This document shows positions 11,788 to 24,260 of a stretch of DNA of 64,000 nucleotides, one piece after another. Source of the DNA: Nageia nagi (taxonomy: Eukaryota > Pinophyta); NCBI GenBank assembly GCA_050084985.1, contig JBITNC010000001.1:99448001-99512000 (forward strand). Direction: 5' to 3'. Within the stretch, counting starts at the first letter, position 1. Each line of letters opens with the position of its first letter. A model generated the notes under the pieces. It ran no database searches and had not been told where the DNA came from. It worked only from the letters and a program-made list of their open reading frames with translations. A program made the position numbers and the translations under genes.

Positions 11788-13890
11788 TTACCATGCCAAT
11801 ATATTATTTTGGTTGTGAAGGGGTAAAGGATTTGTGAACACCCCTAACTGTCCATTATCAGGATGCATAGGCCCATCATCTATAATAGAATTATCATCCA
11901 TCCTAATTACCTTATTCTTAATAAAATCATGAATAATATTTATTAGAACCCTACAATTTCTTGTTAGGTGTCTTTGTATCATATGATAATTATAAAATTT
12001 CTCATATCTAAAATTATTAGGCACACCATTACGAAATTTAGGCTCAACAATAGGTGGAATCTCAATAAGATCTTATTTTATCAACACATTAAGAATATTA
12101 TCAATAATATTAGCCAACTCTATGAATTTCCTTTGGGGTTTATTATTATTATTTTTCTTTTTATCAACATGATTCATTTCAATTTTATTATTTTTTTAGG
12201 AGTTTTAACTTTCTTTTCATATGTTTGAGGTTTGTTATTATGCATAGCATAAATTTTCTTCACACAAACCTCTTTTTTTAATAAAATATCCATCATTTTT
12301 CCCAATTTCATATCATGATTATAAATAACCAACAACTTATACATGTGAAATAAAGTATTTACAAATGTATCTTTCAAATCTTGCTCAGGCATATTAATCT
12401 AATTAGCAATTTGTTTCCATATTTTTACAAAATTAGCCAAATATTGGTTAGGTAATTGCTTAATTTTACACAAATATTTGAATTGAACTTTTTCAACAAT
12501 GTTGTATCTAAAGTATTACAAAAATTGATGTATCAGATCTTCATATCCATCAATGCTTTTTTTAGGAAGAATAAAGTAATATTTCAATGCATCATCTTTC
12601 AAACTATGTGAAAACAATTTGACAAGCAAATCTTTATCATACATATATTCCATTGCTTCTTCTTAAAATTTTCTAACATGCATCTTATGATCTTGAAAAC
12701 TATCAAACTTTGTGAATTTAATATTGTTTTTCCTAGTAAGCACTTTAGAAATAATTCTATCAGTCAAAGGTCATCTCAAACAAAATAAGAAATCATATTC
12801 ATCATCACTAACTAATTCCTTTTCCAATTTATTTATCCTTTCTTGATTTGTATTAATAATGTTTGAAATTACATGGGTTTGATTTTGAACATTAACTATT
12901 GGGGGTGGTGTAGGGGTTTGAGGTGAAATATTTTCATTTTCTAAGTTCATTTTCTTTAACTAAAACTAATGGTCCAATTCTATTCACCCTTTCATGTTCA
13001 AGTTTATCAAGAAATTTTACCATAAACTCTAATTATTTTTCATAAGGGTATGTATGAAAGCATGCGGTTTCTTGAATATCATGAAGGAACCCAATTTTAA
13101 TATTATGCTCTTCTAGTGACCAATCAAGATTATGATTATAAACATTGTTAGAAAGATTAACAATATGTTTTCCAAGATTAAAATTAGGATCTTGATTTTG
13201 TAAAATGGCCTTACCTTTAGAAAGTGTACCTATTTTGAAATGGTCTTATTTTAGGATCAAATATTCATAATCTTTGTCTTCACCTTTCATACAATTTTTC
13301 TCATTATTTTTCTCACTTGGGGATTTGAAACATCTTCATTAATTCAAGAGGAGGTTTCATCTCAACTTCATTTACATCAAAAGTGACATGTTCATAGGTT
13401 GACATGCCATTAGTGTCATCCTAGTTAATAGTAAAACCCTCCATCTTGTTGAACATGCATTCTCATAAGAAAACAAGCTATAGATTTCTCTTATATTAAC
13501 TCATAATTGGTTAGAATATCAATAACAATTCCAACATTATGAGTAAGGAAATATTTCAACATTTTTATATTAGATAGCAATTCCTTAATAGATCTAACCT
13601 GGATAGAAATTTTATCTAATTCTTCAATTTTAGTATCACTATCAAAAGTATCATCATGACTACTCAAGCTCACATTTTCAAATTCATAATGATAAATTTG
13701 TTACAAACCTATTAGTAATTTCACCAATAATATTTATTTTCTTTCTAGATCTTATGTACTCAATATCACTATGAGCATTAGGATGAGGCTCATGTAGAGG
13801 TAGGTTAGGGTTATGCCTAATAATTCTTTAGATATCATTTAAATAAACCTTACCCTTAGAGACCTTAACATGTTCTATGTTTAAATCCAT
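11788..13890 (-). pseudogene. gag remnant of outer element (Ty3/gypsy, Tat-like)
   Basis: On the minus strand a broken frame contains MNLENENISPQTPTPPP (ATG at 12950), then LLVKLFSHSLKDDALKYYF, IKQLPNQYLANFVKIWKQIA and INMPEQDLKDTFVNTL. This matches the retrotransposon gag fold (..W.....F...F....) of plant gypsy elements. Near 11985-11900 it reads MIQRHLTRNCRVL..IIHDFIKNKVI, the tail typical of Tat-type gag (H...H.T..C..L...I..L...G.I). An N-terminal stretch up to about 13890 (MDLNIEHVKVSKGKVYLNDI) may belong to the same protein. Several stops, mostly TAA or TAG at likely Gln codons, disrupt it. It lies just inside the 5' LTR (14056-14801), as expected for gag, which forms the particle shell. 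Confidence 0.55.
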
Positions 13891-14055
13891 TTTTAAAACG
13901 TAGGTAGAACAAACCCTATTTTTATCATTTCTTGAGCTACTATTTGAAGAACTTTAGGTAGAGGGATGAATAATAGTGAAAATGGATTCATGAATTTTTA
14001 AAAAGGATGTACTAGATCAAGATGTAGATGTGTAAGAATGTCAAGTTCACCAAAA

Positions 14056-14801
14056 TGTAGACCTAAAAATTTATAATTATTAATTAACACAAATAAATAA
14101 ATGGTATACAAACATACAATGATAATTAAATGATATGCTCTATATCATATTACAACAAATATAAATGAAATGCATAAACCTAATATAGAGTAAGAAAGTA
14201 GCAAATATATATAAAATCCTCAAAGTAGGGAAACAATGACTCTTTAAAGGATTTGGATTAGATTTCATACAAAATCACAATAGATATTCACAAGAGTGAA
14301 GTAATGAACCTTTCCTTAAAATCTAGACCTCCCAATCTAGAAGGCTCATGCTATTGTTTACATGAGAGTGATACACCATTGGCTATGTGAGAGTAGTATA
14401 TCATTAACTATGTGCAATTGGATGTTTCATATCACACATAAGAGAGTATTATAAAAAAATTCTCAAGATAGGTGGCATCAAGAGACACCATAAGTTTGAT
14501 TTTTAGGACAACCACCTATCAGAGAGATCTAATAGGGATGTTAACCTCTAACTCTCATATTTATAACCTAGAAGGAAATAAAAAGGAGTTAAATTTGACA
14601 CATAGAAATAACAATAATATTTTTTATATTCAAGATAATTTAAAATATAAACCATTGTATATGATATTGCATTAGCCCTAGCACATGGTATTACAATGCA
14701 ATAGAAATTTATCTTGATTTATGTATTATTACCATTTAATCATTTAATGACTCTAAATATGATTTACTAAATAAATAATAAATCATTTTTAGGCATATAC
14801 A
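14056..14801 (-). repeat. LTR D (5' LTR of outer element)
   Basis: About 746 bp, partner of 1833-2590. On the minus strand it starts TGTATATGCCTAAAAATG and ends GGTCTACA, followed by TTTTGGTGAACTTGACATTC at the primer-binding position. The right flank is CAAAA, matching CAAAG at the far end except for one base. Confidence 0.65.
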
Positions 14802-15720
14802 CAAAATGTACAAGAGGGAATTACCACACCTTAATTCCTCCTTATAGGAAACAAAAAATGAAAGAATAGGCTCGAAGGAATGAAAAATTGTTACTTCGAT
14901 ATGGAATTAGGGTATCTCTAGATTCATATAAATCACCTAATGATAAGGGTGATAAGGAATATGAACCTCAAATGGATAGGAAAATGTGATAAATACCCCA
15001 TTTTCTCAAATAATTAATTGGTCTAAATAAATGATTAACTTATGATGAATAGTGCATTTGAATGTTTATTTTTTGTACTTTCAAAATATGATTAAGGATG
15101 TATGAAAATAGAGAAAAGTCATAAAAGTCAATGTTACTTATTTTCCTTTCTAGTATTAGCTATAAAGTTTTAGTGGGAAATATGATAATAAATCAATAGT
15201 GAATCTAATAATACTGCATATGAGAAAAAATTGTATAAGAATGTGTTACTAAGAAATTTACTAAGAAAAATGTTGTTCGACATAGAAATGCTTTCATATG
15301 CCAATAATTGATAATTGGAGGAGAATGGAGAGAATCTCTTAGGATTTAGAGAGATACTCTAAATCAAGAAAATATCATATTAATTATCAAGAAAAATCAA
15401 TTGGTAATAGAAAATGAAAGGTTTCTTTTTCAAGAATAGGACTTCAAGAAAATGTTCAAATTGTTCAAGAAAAAGCATTAATGAGTATTTGCACTTCTCG
15501 TAGGGATATGAAGTTTTGGAAAGAGAAAACTCAAGAGTATGAAAAGCTTCAAGTTCATTTTGGGATAAAATTATCCCAAGATATGCTAATGAACCCTAAT
15601 GATGGAAGTTCAAATAACATCAAACTTTCAATGCTAAGCATAATTAGGGATGGATCCCTTAATAATGAATACATTATTATTGTGTTTAACCGATAGTAAA
15701 GATGTGATGTTATAATTAGA
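14802..15720 (+). other. Flank of outer element; possible 3' continuation of PMD copy 1
   Basis: Just right of the insertion a frame reads CTRGNYHTLIPPYRKQKMKE, a stop, then RNEKLLLRYGIRVSLDSYK and YEPQMDRKM, which looks like formerly coding, basic sequence. At 15481-15696 an open frame contains MKFWKEKTQEYEKLQVHFGI, possibly coiled. Both lie on the same strand as PMD copy 1, which was cut at 1832, so they may be its C-terminal part. There is no conserved PMD motif here to prove it. Confidence 0.3.
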
Positions 15721-16787
15721 ATTTATTTTTATTCAATATTTTTCTTGAAAGGAGAACTCTTTATGGAAGTATTACTGGTGATATTCTTTGATTTGAATCT
15801 AATTACTAAGAAAAAAGGGTATGACTCAAAAGTTTTAATAATTATTAATCTAATCTTATGACTATTAGATAAAAAATATAATACCTAACTATGATATTGT
15901 TTAAACCTCACATGTACAAGGGTGATATGGATATCAATAAACTTTTGAAATATGATGGTTTCATGGATAATAATGAAAAACATTATCTATTTATAACTTT
16001 TACATTTGAAATATCAGGTAAGGATCTATTATGAATGATAGATTAGATGCAATTTTTATGACTAATTCATACTTTTGTTATGTTTATTTAGAATGGATTT
16101 GATGAAAAATGATGATTTCATGATGAAATTTTGAAATAAAACATCATGATAAGGAAGTTGTTACTTCCTAAAGACATTTGAGTTACCAAGATATAGGCAC
16201 AGGAGCTTGGACCACTAGGGATATTAATTGATAGATATGGGTAGGTTAGTCATCTTACCTCAAGAGAAGGGGTAGTAACTAAGAAATTTTCACTATATAA
16301 AGTGAGGATATACCATGGATTAATAACTAGAAATGATGGTTATTCTAGGGGTGATGTTCTCTACCCATAATTTTTTGGATGATAAGCTCATACATTGTAA
16401 GATCGTATTTTGGATTAGCACCATATTCAGTGATATAGGTCCCAAGGTGGAACTAAAACCTAATGTTATGGTCAAATGGGCTTTTGCAGGTTGATTATTA
16501 GCATATAGTAATGGTGGGATCATATTAAGGCATGCAACTTAATCCATGAAAGATTAGGAGGTGAACACTAGAAAAGAAGGGGTTGATCAATTCTAGTAGT
16601 TGATTAACCTAACCCACTTGAGGGTCAACTGGCCATTAACATAGAATGAAGTTGGATCATCTTAATCTACCTTGATAATATCAAATTTGGTGTAATAATT
16701 TGCTTTACTATATTATTATATGATGCATATTTTTAGGTAATTTGATGAAAGAAACATAGATGGTTGTGTTGTTACTAAGGGGGAGTA
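15721..16787. other. No gene recognised
   Basis: AT-rich sequence with only short frames. Its right end carries AAGGGGGAG (16778-16785), a polypurine-tract-like run directly before a TGTAATGACC start, so the final part may be the 3' internal end of a degraded plus-strand LTR element. I see no integrase or chromodomain residues. Confidence 0.35.
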
Positions 16788-18440
16788 TGTAATGACCTTG
16801 TTGCACCTATAATTTTAAATGCTTTCAAAATTTTATAATGATCCATCCAAATTCATTATGTATTGACTAAATTCAAAAAAAATTGAATGTGAATGAGATC
16901 ATGAGATGAATAATATACAATAATTATGTCAAATTGATGTTGTATTTGAGATTGCTATGACATAGGTTATGGTCCAACTTAATGAGAGAATTAGGTTAGA
17001 TATACCAAGGAACCAAGATGATTTTGTTATGGGAATGGATTGGTAAGAGTGAGGAAATAATTGGCATTGATTTGCTAACAACCCATAAGGATCTTCATAA
17101 ATCATATTGCTACATATCATAATTATTATGCATGATATTAGATCCTTATGATGAATATAATACTTATGTGTACACTAACAAAATTACCTTGTAGGAAAAC
17201 TTGTCTCTGTAGGTAAACTTGTGTGCCAAAAATTTCATATGCATGCTTGAATTTTTTGACTATGTTTGAAGTTGTAAAGAATATTCCAAATATTTAAATT
17301 TGAATTTTTACCAAAAGCATTTTAGTTTTTACAAAAAATAAAATCCTAGGGGTTGTATGAAAACAAAAAACTTAGGGATGGAAACTATTTTGGTATTTTG
17401 TGGTAGTTGAAAGGCTATATTAGTATTTTGCAAAAATAATAGAAGAATCATCTCCATAATTTTTGGTCTTTTATGTTAATTGTGAAAATTATTGATGAAC
17501 CTTTTCCATACACTTTGGTGCCTAATCTGAGGTGTGCAAATTATTTTGGAGGATATAATACTTGGAAATAAAATTATCAAAATCCTACCACAACATAATA
17601 AAACCCCTACCCTTCGTGAACAAAAACATGTGAAGTGAACAAATAGTTACACTTTGAAAGGGACTATACCAAATTTTGATTATAAATAGCTAGGTGAATG
17701 ATCATTATGGGACACTTCTCCTCCCTTCCCAAGTTTGTTTAAGTAAGTTGTGAAGGGGAGAATCTTCCTCCTCTTAAGTATAGATGCTTTTTCCTAGCAT
17801 TTTAGATACTAGTACTAAAATGATTAGCCAAGTTTTGAATTTTATTTGAAACTTTAGAGGAAATGTTTGTTTAGGAGTTTGTGATAATATAATTGGGATT
17901 AATTTTTAGTAATGGATCTTACATTATTTTCTACTATTTGAAAATCATAGTAATGGTATGACACTTTGCATGTGAATATAAGGTATACTTAGTCTATATG
18001 TAAATAGAAAGGGTACTTTATTATTATTGATTTTATGTTGGTTTGATATATGTAAGAGTTATAGTATTTCTCATTTAATACCTTCAATTTTATTAAATAT
18101 ATTTTCCATACATGGTTGGTGAATGTACAATTTATCAATATCTATCCCAAAAAGGAGTAAAAGGGGTAATATATATAGTTTGAGCTATACATCTTATAAT
18201 TCATTTTTTTTTAAAGGAGGGTTTTTGGCTTGAAGTGGTGGTCATGGGTGCACTTTCCTAACAATTCATGTTAGTAGCCTTTACATTTTTAGAAAACCAT
18301 TTTCATCTCCTATTTGATAAAAGTTCTTACTTTCTTTTGGAACTTCCATGATGACACATGTTGGAAGAATGCGGATTGTAGAATTTGGTTCTACAAAAAT
18401 TGCATCTACATAAAAGTCTATAGAACCTTCCTAGAAAAAT
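16788..18440 (+). repeat. Probable LTR of a gypsy-type element (end uncertain)
   Basis: Begins TGTAATGACCTTG immediately after a purine tract, a common start of plant gypsy LTRs. A good TATA-like box (TATAAATAGCTAGG, about 17681) lies about 900 bp inside, followed by a pyrimidine-rich leader (TTCTCCTCCCTTCCC), as in LTR promoters. I cannot see a second copy, and the right end is not determined; the tandem array begins near 18440. Confidence 0.35.
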
Positions 18441-19830
18441 ATATTTTGTGCAATCTATGAGACTACAATTTGATGAGGTATTTTTATTTGAAGGCCTTTG
18501 TGCAAATTTATTTTATGATTATTGTGTCCCTAATATTGTATTTTGATGAGTCATTTTGATAAATCATTCGATGGACCTCCTAGTGTATCAATGTTATACA
18601 AATCATGTGCTTATTTCTTGAGACTGCACTATGATGAGTCATTTTGTAAACCATTCACTTTTCCTTTTAGTGTGTCAAATTTATGTATATCCTACATCCC
18701 TTATATCTGTAATATTATGCTTTTATTAGCTATTTTATCAAATAATTTATAAATCTTTATAATTTATCTATTTTTTGCCTATCCTGCATTTATTGCAGCT
18801 AAGAAACTATTCTTCAATGAGGTATTTTTGTATAATATTTCATAGTCCCTTACAAAGTATCTATTTTTTGAATTTTCCTATGTCCATTACATCCAACAAA
18901 CTACAATTTTGATGAGGCATTTGTTAAATAATTATAACATATCCATGATGTGCATATGTTGCATTCATTACTCCCATAAGACTACATTTTGATAAGTTAT
19001 TTTTTCAAATCATTAATTAGTTCTTAAAGTGTATCAACTCTATGCATATTATATAATTAATGTTCCCATAACACTACATTTTGATAAGGCCTTTTTGTCT
19101 AATAATTCATAGGCCCTTACAATGTATACATTCTTTGTATATCCTATACCCATAATATTACATTTTGATAATATATTTTATCAAATAAATCATAAACCTT
19201 TACAATGTATCCATTATATGCACATATATCAACCATTATGCTCTTTAGATAGCATTTTGATGAGGAATATTTGTCAAACAATTCATATGCCTTTACATTG
19301 TATCTACTTTATGCCTATTCTACATCTAATGCACTAATGAGACTGTAGTATGATAAGTCAATTTATCAAATAATTCATAGGCCTTTATCATGTATTTATA
19401 TTATGCATCATTACACCCTTTAGATAGCATTTCAATGAGGTAATTTGTCAAACAATTCATAAGCTTTTACAACATATTTGTTATGTGCCTATCCTACATA
19501 TGATGCACCCATGAGACTGCATTACGATGAGTTATTTGGTCAAAGAATTCATAGGCCCCTCTAACATTTCTAGTTTGGGTGGCCATTATTGTTATTGAGA
19601 TGACATTTGATGAGGCATTTTTTCAAACAACTCACAAGACTTTCTAACAAATATATTTATTGGAATAATTGTGACCCATGAGACTATATTTCGATTAGGC
19701 ATTTTTTCAAGTAACTTAGAAGCCTTTCTAACATATTTATTTTATGCAATCATTGCAACCCATAAGATGATATTTCAATGAAGTATTTTTTAAAACAATT
19801 TACAAGATATTCTTGCATCTAAAATAGGAG
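18440..19830 (+). repeat. Degenerate tandem array, unit about 87 bp, dimeric period about 174 bp
   Basis: A motif close to ATTTTGATGAGGCATTTTGT recurs about 16 times, at about 18469, 18543, 18630, 18716, 18813, 18909, 18989, 19079, 19164, 19257, 19349, 19430, 19523, 19608, 19690 and 19773 (mean spacing about 87 bp). Each is followed by a variant of CAAATAATTCATAGGCCTTTACAATGTAT. In the right half, units alternate between AGATAGCATTT/AGATGA and AGACTGCATT/AGACTA starts, giving a two-unit higher-order period of 173-178 bp. Open frames within it are by-products of the repeat. It is a diverged satellite-like array of unknown function. Confidence 0.75.
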
Positions 19831-21399
19831 GAAGAAATTGAGTTTAAACTTCTCTAACAATACTTGGCATTAAGAATCAAACATCTCATTAATATCTTTA
19901 CCAGGCTATTAATAGTGAGATGGCCCATTAAATCTTAGGAAGTATTACTAAAGTAGATTATCAAAACAACCCATAAATTTTCATACTTATGATGTATAAA
20001 AATATATAAAGGAATAATTAATATTGAAAGCCTAAATTATAAAAGGTTAATTAGAACCTTTAAAGTTTATAAAGTTTAATTAGACTTTGAATGAGATAAT
20101 TTGTATATTGATATTTGATTGTAATGAGAAAGTTTATTTTAGCTTTGAGTATTGTATTTAATTTATTTTGAGAATTAATCATTTGCTTTTATAATCAATA
20201 TAGAGTTTATAGAATAGTGGACCTTTAATTAAGGATACATATATTTTGAATATTAGTATTTTCCTTTTAAGTATCTCAAATTGGTTGAAATATTACTATA
20301 TGATTAAAGAAAGGAGGTAGCTTTAAAGAAACCATAAAACATTCTGAGATCACAAATAGAGTATAATCTAATTAGTTGTGATACCTTTGTATGAAAATGA
20401 TTAAAACAATATGTGAGACATGGTACATTTAGGGTAGGATGCATTATGATCATAAGAAGAGATATATTGATCCTTAAATGGTTAAAAAATTTGCCCAGTG
20501 CTTACAACCCTCACTCTTGGATCCTTGGAATGATCATGAAAAAAAAATGACATAAAGATACATCAAATAAAGATGAAGACTTCACATACAATAGAAATCC
20601 TTGGATGTAAACTACAAAATTTATGTATTGTATAGAATAAATGATAAATCACTTTTAGAGTCATTATTTTGATATATTCATGATGTAAGTTAGGGTATAA
20701 GAGAATTATATGTAAGGAAGTACTAAAAAAGGGGTATCAAGGCAAGTAGCCAATATGTCCATGGAAAATTACACTAATCCCATGTTTATCTTTTCACACA
20801 AAACTATGATATAAGAATCATCATGTACTCATTATTGTTATATGGATAGATTGATGGTAAAGAAAAATTAACCTAGAGAATATTTAAGGATTCACTAGAT
20901 CATTGAATTAACAGATTGTCTAGTAACAAAGATGTTGAGTTACATAGCTCACACTCAAAATAATTGTTAGGGTTTAAGTGAGAAAAACTAAGGGTAACTT
21001 TATGAATAAATGAATAATTAAAAATAAAGAATTAAGGGATAAAAAAAGACTTAGTTTAAATATGAACCCAAGATATGGACATGGAAAACAAACTTAATCA
21101 ATCCTACATAGAACATAGTAGGATGCATGACACTTTGAACATATGCATTGAAGGAAATATAAGAATTATAGAAAGCTAAATAAATTTAGTAATTATAAAA
21201 GAATAGATTAGAAAAATTAATAAGCTATCAGACCTAGTCAAGATTATAGGTTGAAAAAGTACTTTGGGATTTGAAAGGGTGTACTCATGTGAAAGAAGAC
21301 ACTACTCAAATAAAATTAGAGCATGATCATCATGGGAAGTTATATGCAAGTGAGGTGGGCTTGCTTGGTGAATGTGCCCTAGTACTTGACTAGGGATGG
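19831..21399. other. No gene recognised
   Basis: Very AT-rich sequence with stops in all frames. I searched it for the missing 3' LTR of the copia element to its right and did not find one. Confidence 0.4.
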
Positions 21400-22020
21400 T
21401 GATCCATGTCTCCAGATATAGAATATAGGATCAAAGGAACACAATACAAAATCAATGTAGAGAAGGAAAGAGTCCATGTTCTTGTACCATGCCTGAGGAG
21501 CTCATTTGAGGCCATAGAGAGATTTTATAAGCCTATAAACAAGTGAGGAATCTTGGACAAAATTGGTGGGCTACTCCATATAGATCTCCTCATGCAAATT
21601 ACCATACAAAAAGGTCCTCTTCACATCCATATGAAATATTGAATATCCCTGAGCAGCAATAAGAGCAAGTACATGGTGAATTGAATCAATCTTGACCACA
21701 AGGGAAAAGGTCTTAGAGTAGTCAATCCCTTTAATCTATGATAACTCCTTAGCAACAAGATTATCCTTATACTTGTTAATAGAACCATCAACTACATACT
21801 TGGTTTGGTACACCCATTTACACTAAACCAAGTTCCTCCTATGGGGAAGAGAAAAAAACTCCCAAGTATTATTCTTCAATAAGGAAGAATTCTCAGCCAC
21901 CATGGCATTATCCCACTTTAGTATACCATGAGCCTTTGAAAAATTATATGGATCATCTAAATGTGCCTAACAAACTATACTAAAATTGGTGGAATAATGA
22001 TGGGAAGGAAGGAGATCTTA
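21400..22020 (-). pseudogene. copia element 2 reverse transcriptase, partial
   Basis: Minus-strand frame from about 22000 reads NNTWEF, then CKWVYQTKY, DGSINKYKDNLVAK, GIDYSKTFS, FHMDVKRTFLYGNLHEEIYM and SLYGLK-APQAWYKNMDSFL. These are, in order, the standard blocks of copia RT (CKWVF.K, YKARLVAKG, DY.ETFSPV, MDVK.AFL.G.L.EEIYM, LYGLKQ.PRAW). Homology ends at DPIFYIWRHG; the catalytic YVDD region is absent. In-frame stops are present, for example after EEIYME and within YGLK-APQ. It is non-functional. Confidence 0.75.
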
Positions 22021-22199
22021 GATGAAAGGTGATGGATCCTTAAGTGTGAAGTGAGCCCATTTGGGCATATGACTACTAATAGTGGAATAAGATGCAACAT
22101 CAATAGGAGAAGTAGTAGCAATTACATATGTAGGAGGATCAATAGCTACTATGGGAGCAACAATGTTAGAAATATCCTTTGCATGAATGACCTTAGATA

Positions 22200-23130
22200 A
22201 TGTATCACAAGATTCAATTAAGATCAAGAAAGGAGATTAAGAGGGAGAATCAAGAAGAGTCTCATCAAATTGAACATATTTGTGGAAGAAAATATCATGG
22301 GTATTAGGATCAATTAGTTGATATGCATTCATATCCTTACTATAACCAAAAAATATAAGAGGCTTACTCTTCTTTTCCAAGGCCTTATACTTAGTATTTA
22401 GAATTAAGTCCCAAGCATGACTACCAAACACTCTAAAGTGTGACACATTAGGCTTGGTTCCAATCCAATCCTCTTTAAGAGTTATGTGATCAAGTTCCTA
22501 ATGAGGAGTGTGATTCTAAATGTAGTTTGCACAATTGACTACCTCAACCTTGAAGATAGGAGGCAAGTCTTAAGAATACATCATACAACTAGCCATCTTC
22601 TTCAGTGTTTTATTCTTCCTTTATATAACTCCATTCTACTATGGGGTGTGAGGAACTAAATACTGATGAATTATACCATGCTTCTCAAGGAAATCTAAAA
22701 ACTCTATGCCAAAGTACTCCCTTTATCTATGCGAATGTTCTTTATGCAAATAAAATACTAATTCTTAACCAAAGCATTGAATACTTTGAAATGAGAAAAG
22801 ATATCAATCTTATATTTGATAAAATACACCCAAGTACACCTATAGAAATCATTAATGAAAGTTAGTACATAACAAGCTCTAATGAAGGATGGATGTGTAA
22901 AGATCATCAAGTCACTATGCACTAACTTTAAGAGAGAAGATGCATGATTAGCTTTACCTTTAGGAAAATAATTTTGATGTTGTTTCCCAAGGGTAAAAAC
23001 ATGGAAAACACCATCAAAATAAGACAACTTAGGCAAGTCAGTGACCATATCATGAGAATGCAACTCTTGCAAATATCTATAGTTGAGGTACCTAAACCTC
23101 TCATGCTAAATTCTACTCATAGAATCTACA
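22200..23130 (-). pseudogene. copia element 2 integrase
   Basis: Two readable blocks lie on the minus strand. At 23072-22758 an open frame contains GKQHQNYFPKG...ASSLLKLVHSDLM followed by YVLTFINDFYRCTWVYF, which correspond to the zinc-domain end, the first catalytic Asp (HSDL) and the FIDD.SR..WVY block. At 22446-22237 SHFRVFGSHAWDLI...KSKPLIFFGYSKDMNAYQL matches the conserved C-terminal integrase region (L..FGC.A......K......FLGY......Y). The part between, including the second catalytic Asp and the Glu, is out of frame. Integrase would insert the cDNA into the host chromosome; this copy cannot. Confidence 0.7.
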
Positions 23131-23399
23131 TGGAAAACTTACCTAGTACCTGAATAATCATCATCAAATACCTTAAATTGATACATCCTCAAATAATGAT
23201 CAACATCACCTCATGCAAAAAAGTGACTATGCCTCCTACAAACTATGAATCTAAAAATCATCGAGTGTGAATAAAATAGTCCTCCTACCACTAGTATTAC
23301 AAATATGATAACTAGAAAGAAGATTAGAAGAGAAAGCACAAACCAAAAGCACATGAAGGATGAGTCCACCTACAATAGTAATGTCTCATTTCCCCTTCA

Positions 23400-24260
23400 T
23401 ATAAATATGAGAGGAATCACCAACCTCAATACTAGAAGTAGAAGTAGAATAAAGAGATGGAAAAGACTCTCTAGATGGAGTCATATGATGAGAGGAACCT
23501 AAATCCATAACCTAAATCTCTAAAATAGAATTTCCCTTACCAATAGCATTCAAAGCCTTTCCTTATGCATGAGAAGATTCAAAATTTTTCTTCTTTTTAT
23601 CATCTTTCATTTTTTTATAATATTTTTCAATGACATGTCCAAGCTTCCCACAATAAGAACAAATAGGCTTTTCTTTCTCTAAAGTGGATTCAACATTAGG
23701 GGCTTTTAGAGATTGCTATGGTGTAGTGGTATTAGGCTTAGGCTTGGTCTTTCATTTACCTTGGATGTTATTAGTGCCTTAGATGAATATGAGCCTCAAG
23801 AGTTTAAATTTTAGTCTCTTCCCTTATAAGACATTCGCAAAATTATTCTAACTTAGGCATTGTGAATTTATCATCCATAGAATCATTTGTAGAAGGAATG
23901 TAGAAGAAAATACATGGAATGGAACCTTAAATTTTGATAGAATAAAATAAATACATTCATAGTTTTTCTTTTTTTACCACTACCCAATATTTGTGAGTAC
24001 AACTCCTTAAATTTAGTGAGATAATCAAGATTGGTGGGATAGTCATCAAGAGATAAAGTAGTAAGTTGAACATCAATTTGCATGGCCCTCATTGTCTCAA
24101 CTTCACCAAAAAAAGATTCTAATTTATCCCATCCTTCATGTGGTTTTGTTATGTTATCAAGATGATACCAAAAACTCTCACTAATATTTGATTTTATTAT
24201 CCCAAATACTTCACTAGTTTTCATTATGAATGACCAAGTTTCATAGTCTAATTTGAGTGT
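23400..24260 (-). pseudogene. copia element 2 gag and protease
   Basis: At 24224-23883 (minus) an open frame reads SFWYHLDNITKPHEGWDKLE then QIDVQLTTLSLDDYPTNLDYL, the UBN2-type gag of copia. Near 23662-23620 the frame gives CSYCGKLGHVIEKY, a CCHC zinc knuckle whose last Cys is Tyr. Near 23500 it gives VMDLGSSHHM, the protease active site with DLG in place of the usual DSG. The start Met chosen at 24224 may be internal, because plausible gag sequence continues upstream to about 24320 with stops. Confidence 0.65.

Larger units (their letters stand above)
1833..14801 (-). mobile_element. Outer LTR retrotransposon, gag-only, probably non-autonomous Ty3/gypsy
   Basis: Two related LTRs (1833-2590 and 14056-14801) face the same way and start TGTATATGCC when read on the minus strand. 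The bases next to the outer ends are CAAAG (1828-1832) and CAAAA (14802-14806), a target duplication with one difference. A purine tract (minus strand AAAGAGGGAAAAAA, 2592-2607) adjoins the left LTR, making it the 3' LTR. A gag remnant lies on the minus strand just inside the right LTR. I find no protease, reverse transcriptase or integrase in the interior. Where pol would be expected there is a PMD gene on the opposite (+) strand, itself split by a second related element (5026-9473). I infer a non-autonomous Tat-type gypsy element with antisense cargo; the lineage assignment rests mainly on the gag tail and architecture. Confidence 0.65.

Noticed and set aside
18543-19337. Plus-strand frames of about 70 codons
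   Set aside because: They are by-products of the 87-bp tandem array.
18440-19830. CRISPR-like spaced repeats
   Set aside because: Units are contiguous and diverged, without short identical repeats and unique spacers; the context is a plant genome.
21300-21400. Possible RNase H end (a TFTKQAH-like reading) after the copia element 2 RT
   Set aside because: Only a few residues match and the frame does not continue; I could not support a deletion joining RT to RNase H.
22641-23153. Plus-strand frames of 65-74 codons over copia element 2
   Set aside because: They are shadows of the minus-strand integrase, which has clear conserved blocks.
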